42,791 nucleotides of DNA, taken from contig JACRKX010000064.1 in NCBI GenBank assembly GCA_016219715.1, forward strand, positions 1 to 42,791, in the 5' to 3' direction. The DNA is from Actinomycetota bacterium. Lineage in GTDB: Bacteria > Actinomycetota > Thermoleophilia > Solirubrobacterales > JACPNS01. Below the pieces are notes generated by a model. The model was given only the letters and a program-made list of their open reading frames with translations, did no database searches and was not told where the DNA came from. The stretch's first letter is position 1. The number at the start of each line of letters is the position of its first letter. Shown here in pieces: positions 39,288-42,791 of the stretch. The position numbers were made by a program, and so were the translations under genes.

Positions 39288-41401
39288 GCCACGATGCGCA
39301 GCGGTGGCCCACCGTTGCGGTGACGCTGCTTGACGATCTTCTCGCTCGTGTCGGCCCGTCCGATCAGCTCCGGCGCTGTGTCGCCGGGCCGGCCGGTGAC
39401 CCAGCCAACGCTTACGTCGGGGTTGAGCTCGGGGCAGATCGACTGCCGTGCGGCGCAGACCTCGTATTCGATGCGGGCCGCTACCTCGTCAGGTTCGACC
39501 TCGCCGTCGTGCGGGACGATCGCCAGGAACTCGTCGCCGCCGCGGCGTGCCACCAGATCGCCGTCGCGCACCGAGCGGTCGATCGCGTTGGCGACCGCGA
39601 CCAGGGTCTCGTCGCCGACCTGATGGCTGAATGTGTCGTTGACGAGCTTGAATTCGTCGAGGTCGATCATGAAGACGGTGACGTACCCGCCGAGCGATCG
39701 CGCACGGTCGAGCTCGTCGCTCAGACGCTGGTTCATGCGGCGAACGTTGGCGAGACCGGTGAGTGGATCGACGCCGGCGAGACGTTCGTTCTCATTTGAC
39801 GCCGCGCGGGTCTGCTTCATCGCGTGCGGCACCAGATGGCCGACGAGCACGACGACCACGGCGGTTTGAACCGTGCGAATCATCGTCAGGTCGTAGTCGA
39901 TCGTTGACATGAAGTAAGTGAAGGTCCCCATCCCGACCAGCGCAAAGACAGCGCCACCACGACGACCCGCCACGTAGAAGGCGAGCATCGAGGGCAGCAC
40001 GAGCAGGTCGATCGTGGCATTGCGAACGTTCCCTGAGAAGATCACCAGGATCGCCGCGACCGCGATCGCACCGGCAAGCGCAGCGCGGCGCAGGCGGTGG
40101 CCGCCATATTCAGTCGGTATAAGGCAAAGTGCGCTCAGAATGCCAGACGCCAGGCACGTTGCGTAGACCGGCGCGTTGAGGATCTCGCTCGACGGGTCGG
40201 CCAGCCCGAGAAGCGGCACGATCGCGGCAAACGCCGCGTAGACGCCGGCGATCATCCGCCAGGACGCGCGAGCGTGCATCTCGCGCCACGGGCGAACGAC
40301 ATTCTCACTCGCGCCCGAGAGCAATTGCTCTCCGGGCGTCGCGTCCTCTTCGGCGATGGCCAGGTGCCCGCCACTTCGCGCGCCGCCGCGCCGCAGGTGC
40401 GAGTCGGTCTTTTCGTCGTGCAGGGCGCCGTCGGCGCGTTCGAGCAGCGTGCCAAGCGACTCGCCGTGCTTGTGCCACACCAGACCGATGCTCGCTCCAG
40501 GCTCGATCGACGGGCACAGATCGGATCGCGTCTCCCTGATCGCCGCCACGATCGCGTCGCGCGCCCGCTCTGCGGATTGCTGGTCGCGGGGGAACAGGAT
40601 CACGGTGAACTCGTCACCCCCGCGCCGCGCGACCATCTCGCCCGGCCGAAGGTTCGCTTCGATCGCGCGGGCGACCTCTACCAGCACGCGATCGCCGGTC
40701 GAGTGACCCAGCGTGTCGTTGACCGCTTTGAAGTCGTCGAGGTCGAGTGCGAGCAGCGCAAAGTCAGCGTCGCCGCGCGCCCGGGCGATCTCGGTCGCCA
40801 GCCGCAGCCTGAGCCGCCTGACGTTAGCCACGCCCGTCAGTGCATCGATTTCGGAAAGTTCCTGATTGCGCCTCAGCGCATTGCGAAGCTGCTGCTGGCC
40901 CAACGTCAGCAGACCCGCCGTCGAGAGCACCACGACCGCCGTGACGATCGCACGTGGCCAGGGCGTCGGATCGTCTCCGTAGATCACGAACGCACACGAG
41001 CCGAGCACCGCTCCGATCACATACGGCCAAGCGTGGCGGAATGGGAACATCACCAGCCCGACGATCATCGGCAACATCGGATACGCGACATCGGCGCTGT
41101 GGTCATTCGGGTCGATCACACTGCCGGTCACCAGTAACACCAGACCCAACGCGAGCGGAGCGTGAAACCAACGGATGTCCTCAACCTCGGCTCGAGCGCA
41201 GACAAACCAAATACCGCTGAGTACCAACGGCAAGACTCCGGTCAAGGCGACCAAGAGTGGCGGTAGCGGCTCAGGGGTGAGCCTGAAGACGTACGACGCG
41301 AGCTGAACGAGGCCGAGCACCAGCCAGATGTTTCCGACAACCATCCAGCGCACACGCGGCGAAATGCCCGTGTCGACGTTGCTCGCTTGACCTGCCTTCA
41401 T
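39284..41401 (-). CDS. Internally duplicated membrane diguanylate cyclase (TM-GGDEF-TM-GGDEF)
   Basis: A 705-residue protein made of two homologous halves. Each has a membrane region (about residues 17-168 and 385-525) followed by a GGDEF domain. Both active sites are intact (RRGGDEF at 261-265 and 621-625) and both domains begin with DxLTG[V/L]ANVRR. The I-site differs: the second has RDGD (612-615), a proper RxxD, while the first has RPGE (252-255), so only the second should show product inhibition. The halves are offset by about 360 residues. Two cyclase domains in one chain could dimerise within the molecule. Start ATG 41401. Confidence 0.9.
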   Translation of the reverse strand: MKAGQASNVDTGISPRVRWMVVGNIWLVLGLVQLASYVFRLTPEPLPPLLVALTGVLPLVLSGIWFVCARAEVEDIRWFHAPLALGLVLLVTGSVIDPNDHSADVAYPMLPMIVGLVMFPFRHAWPYVIGAVLGSCAFVIYGDDPTPWPRAIVTAVVVLSTAGLLTLGQQQLRNALRRNQELSEIDALTGVANVRRLRLRLATEIARARGDADFALLALDLDDFKAVNDTLGHSTGDRVLVEVARAIEANLRPGEMVARRGGDEFTVILFPRDQQSAERARDAIVAAIRETRSDLCPSIEPGASIGLVWHKHGESLGTLLERADGALHDEKTDSHLRRGGARSGGHLAIAEEDATPGEQLLSGASENVVRPWREMHARASWRMIAGVYAAFAAIVPLLGLADPSSEILNAPVYATCLASGILSALCLIPTEYGGHRLRRAALAGAIAVAAILVIFSGNVRNATIDLLVLPSMLAFYVAGRRGGAVFALVGMGTFTYFMSTIDYDLTMIRTVQTAVVVVLVGHLVPHAMKQTRAASNENERLAGVDPLTGLANVRRMNQRLSDELDRARSLGGYVTVFMIDLDEFKLVNDTFSHQVGDETLVAVANAIDRSVRDGDLVARRGGDEFLAIVPHDGEVEPDEVAARIEYEVCAARQSICPELNPDVSVGWVTGRPGDTAPELIGRADTSEKIVKQRHRNGGPPLRIVA

Positions 41402-41514
41402 AGGTCAGGTATCGGCCGCGGCCAGCCTACCTCAATCGGACGACTGGCTCAACGGCCAAAACCTCAACGGACGTTCGATGCGGGCCGGTTGCACGGTCCG
41501 CAAAACTAAGGTGA

Positions 41515-41532
41515 GCCCGCTTGAGAGCGGGC
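41515..41532 (-). terminator. Hairpin terminator for the MaoC operon
   Basis: GCCCGC/GCGGGC (41515-41520, 41527-41532) with a 6-nt loop lies 21 nt after the MaoC stop in the minus direction. A T-rich stretch (TTAGTTTT) follows a few bases later. Confidence 0.6.
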
Positions 41533-41553
41533 GTTTCCCGCCTGGACGCCGGT

Positions 41554-42075
41554 CTAGCCGACGTCCTTCTTTGGCACCAGCACCTTGCGCTCGAAGGTCG
41601 TGACGATCTCGTTGTGCTGGTTGAAGACGTTCGTACGCACCTTGACCACACCACGATCGGACTTGGTCTCGCTGGGGGTCTTCTCGAGCACTTCGCTCTC
41701 GGTGTAGAGCGTGTCGCCGTGGAACACCGGCTTGGTGTGCTTGAGGCCCTCGGTGGCGAGGTTGGCGATCGCCTTGCCCGACACGTCGCGCACGCTCATG
41801 CCAAGCGCGATCGAGTAGACCAGGCTGCCGACCACGACGTTGCGACCCTGCTGGCTCTCGGCCGCGTAGCGGTCGTCGAGGTGCAGCGGGTGGTGGTTCA
41901 TGGTGATCAGGCAGAACAGGTGGTCGTCGGCCTCGGTGATCGTCTTGCCAGGCACGTGCTTGTACGTGGCGCCCAGCTCGAACTCCTCGAAGTAGCGGCC
42001 GAACGGGACCGAGCCCGACGCTTCACGGCTTGCCAGGTCGAAGGTTGTTCCTACTGCTTCAGCGGTCTCAGCCAC
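41554..42075 (-). CDS. MaoC-family enoyl-CoA hydratase
   Basis: A 173-residue single-hotdog hydratase. FGRYFEEFELGATYKHVPGK and TITEADDHLFCLITMNHHPLH carry the hydratase-2 catalytic Asp...His pair (D-x4-N-x2-H-type pattern), then GSLVYSIALGMSVRD. Among known proteins the arrangement resembles the mycobacterial MaoC next to an isoleucine/leucine-type acyl-CoA dehydrogenase, one of which acts on itaconyl-CoA; this is only an analogy. The GTG 42075 start has GGAG 8 nt before. It overlaps the upstream gene by 8 bp. Confidence 0.88.
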   Translation of the reverse strand: MAETAEAVGTTFDLASREASGSVPFGRYFEEFELGATYKHVPGKTITEADDHLFCLITMNHHPLHLDDRYAAESQQGRNVVVGSLVYSIALGMSVRDVSGKAIANLATEGLKHTKPVFHGDTLYTESEVLEKTPSETKSDRGVVKVRTNVFNQHNEIVTTFERKVLVPKKDVG

Positions 42076-42424
42076 CTTTTCTCCTTTGTTGCTTTTCGAT
42101 GACGCGTTGGACCAGCTGCAGCATGCCGCCGCCGCTGGCCTTGATCTTGCCCTGCTCGAACGCCTCGGTCCACTCCTTCAGACCGAACCGCGGATCGAGC
42201 AGCGTGTTGAAGTCTTGGCGCATGATCAGCATGTCGATCATCGCCGGGGAGCCGTCGTCTTTCTCGACCGAGGGGCCGGGAAACGTCAGCTTGTACATCT
42301 GGTGATCGCCCTTGGCCTGCAGATCTACCTTCACGACCAGTGCGAGCGTGGCGAGCGCCGGCACCGCTTCGATGAAACGGCGGCCGGCCTCTTCGAGCTG
42401 GTGTCTGGTGTCGATCTGACTCAT
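42068..42424 (-). CDS. SCP2-like sterol-carrier-domain protein
   Basis: A 118-residue protein with a helix-rich, hydrophobic-pocket pattern like SCP2/SCPx domains: DLQAKGDHQMYKLTF, a middle MIDMLIMRQDFNTLLD and the closing KIKASGGGMLQLVQRVI, which matches the family end where a small Gly-rich turn precedes the last helix. It would bind fatty acyl-CoA or a similar ligand. It lies between the acyl-CoA dehydrogenase (6 nt upstream) and MaoC in one operon. Confident about the fold type, less about the ligand. Confidence 0.7.
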   Translation of the reverse strand: MSQIDTRHQLEEAGRRFIEAVPALATLALVVKVDLQAKGDHQMYKLTFPGPSVEKDDGSPAMIDMLIMRQDFNTLLDPRFGLKEWTEAFEQGKIKASGGGMLQLVQRVIEKQQRRKGG

Positions 42425-42430
42425 CGGGGC

Positions 42431-42791
42431 CTAAATCTTGTGCTTTTCGATCAGCTTGCGGCCGATCACCATGCGCTGGATCTCGCTGGTGCCCTCGCCA
42501 ATCAGCAGCAGCGGTGCGTCGCGGTAGAGGCGCTCGATCTCGTACTCCTTGGAGTAGCCGTAGCCGCCGTGGATGCGGAAGGCGTCCTCGACGACCTCCT
42601 TGCCGACCTCGCTGGCGAAGAGCTTGGCCATGCCGGCCTCGACTTCGCTGCGGACGCCGGCGTCCTTCAGGCGGGCGGCGCGCAGCACCATCAGGCGCGC
42701 GGCCTCGAGCTTGGTGCCCATGTCGGCGAGCTTGAACTGGATCGCCTGGTGCTGGGCGATCGGCTTGCCGAAGGTGTGGCGCTCCTGGGCG
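42431..42791 (-). CDS. Acyl-CoA dehydrogenase, C-terminal part (cut by the window edge)
   Basis: FAD enzyme that dehydrogenates an acyl-CoA at C2-C3. The last 119 residues are present: [20 protein letters not shown] is the conserved segment after the FAD-binding barrel, [13 protein letters not shown], then the catalytic-region signature [20 protein letters not shown] and the C-terminal [16 protein letters not shown]. The start and the N-terminal domains lie beyond base 42791. With the SCP2-like and MaoC genes it forms an operon for a short or branched acyl-CoA. Confidence 0.93.
   Translation of the reverse strand, partial: AQERHTFGKPIAQHQAIQFKLADMGTKLEAARLMVLRAARLKDAGVRSEVEAGMAKLFASEVGKEVVEDAFRIHGGYGYSKEYEIERLYRDAPLLLIGEGTSEIQRMVIGRKLIEKHKI

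Noticed and set aside
1-42791. CRISPR arrays, insertion sequences, prophage or replication origin
   Set aside because: No regularly spaced repeats, transposase, integrase or DnaA-box cluster was seen in the window.

Overview
The window is high-GC, densely packed bacterial DNA with many 4-bp start/stop overlaps and frequent GTG/TTG starts. It carries a complete-looking set of coenzyme F420 genes (CofC, CofD, CofE, a fused FbiC, and an F420-dependent NADP reductase), crotonyl-CoA carboxylase/reductase, an ethylmalonyl-CoA-mutase-type enzyme with MeaB, and several genes with a TANNNT -10 hexamer 6-9 nt before the start codon and no Shine-Dalgarno site. Together these point to an actinobacterium, most likely a Thermoleophilia/Solirubrobacterales-like lineage. 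The lineage call is inference; no rRNA is present.

Layout. 1-4740: four tRNAs (Gly, Trp, Leu-UAG, Leu-CAA) interleaved with a cupin, a secreted IPT/TIG protein whose 3' end looks rearranged, a lower-GC DUF262 (GmrSD-like) cassette with scars at both ends, and a small membrane protein behind a duplicated promoter segment. 4744-8715: acylphosphatase, an acyl-CoA synthetase with a broken N-terminus, a 330-bp array of hairpins, HMG-CoA lyase and a hotdog thioesterase. 8690-15547: F420 metabolism (npdG-cofD-cofC-cofE as an overlapping operon, fbiC convergent nearby), separated by an AT-rich gap holding a consensus promoter and a predicted structured RNA, and by a GAF-GGDEF diguanylate cyclase. 15604-20634: UspA-like protein, aquaporin, a CDF metal exporter operon, a YgfZ-like folate protein, a tiny monocistronic coiled-coil gene with its own terminator, and a lipoprotein. 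20785-22406: ccr and a small partner. 22463-25816: a multicopper oxidase followed two bases later by a ZIP transporter with an extra extracytoplasmic domain, then an alpha/beta hydrolase.

25952-28927 is a three-gene operon of secreted proteins, two with SipW/TasA-type signal regions and one ending in Ig-like repeats; it is the best candidate for an undescribed surface-fibre or matrix system. 28938-33673: ClpS, an MBL hydrolase, two paralogous membrane-anchored alpha/beta hydrolases and a DUF4173 membrane protein. 33810-36756: meaA (ecm) and meaB. 36833-41401: a lipoprotein, a lower-GC pair of small accessory genes (one a 55-residue Cys-rich protein), a zinc-ribbon protein, an SRPBCC protein and an internally duplicated membrane protein with two GGDEF domains. 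41554-42791: the end of an acyl-CoA dehydrogenase / SCP2-like / MaoC operon.

Functionally the window combines F420 biosynthesis and use, short branched acyl-CoA metabolism (Ccr, MeaA, MeaB, HMG-CoA lyase, MaoC, acyl-CoA dehydrogenase, acyl-CoA synthetase), metal handling (CDF, ZIP plus multicopper oxidase), c-di-GMP signalling (three GGDEF domains in two proteins) and a secreted-protein operon.
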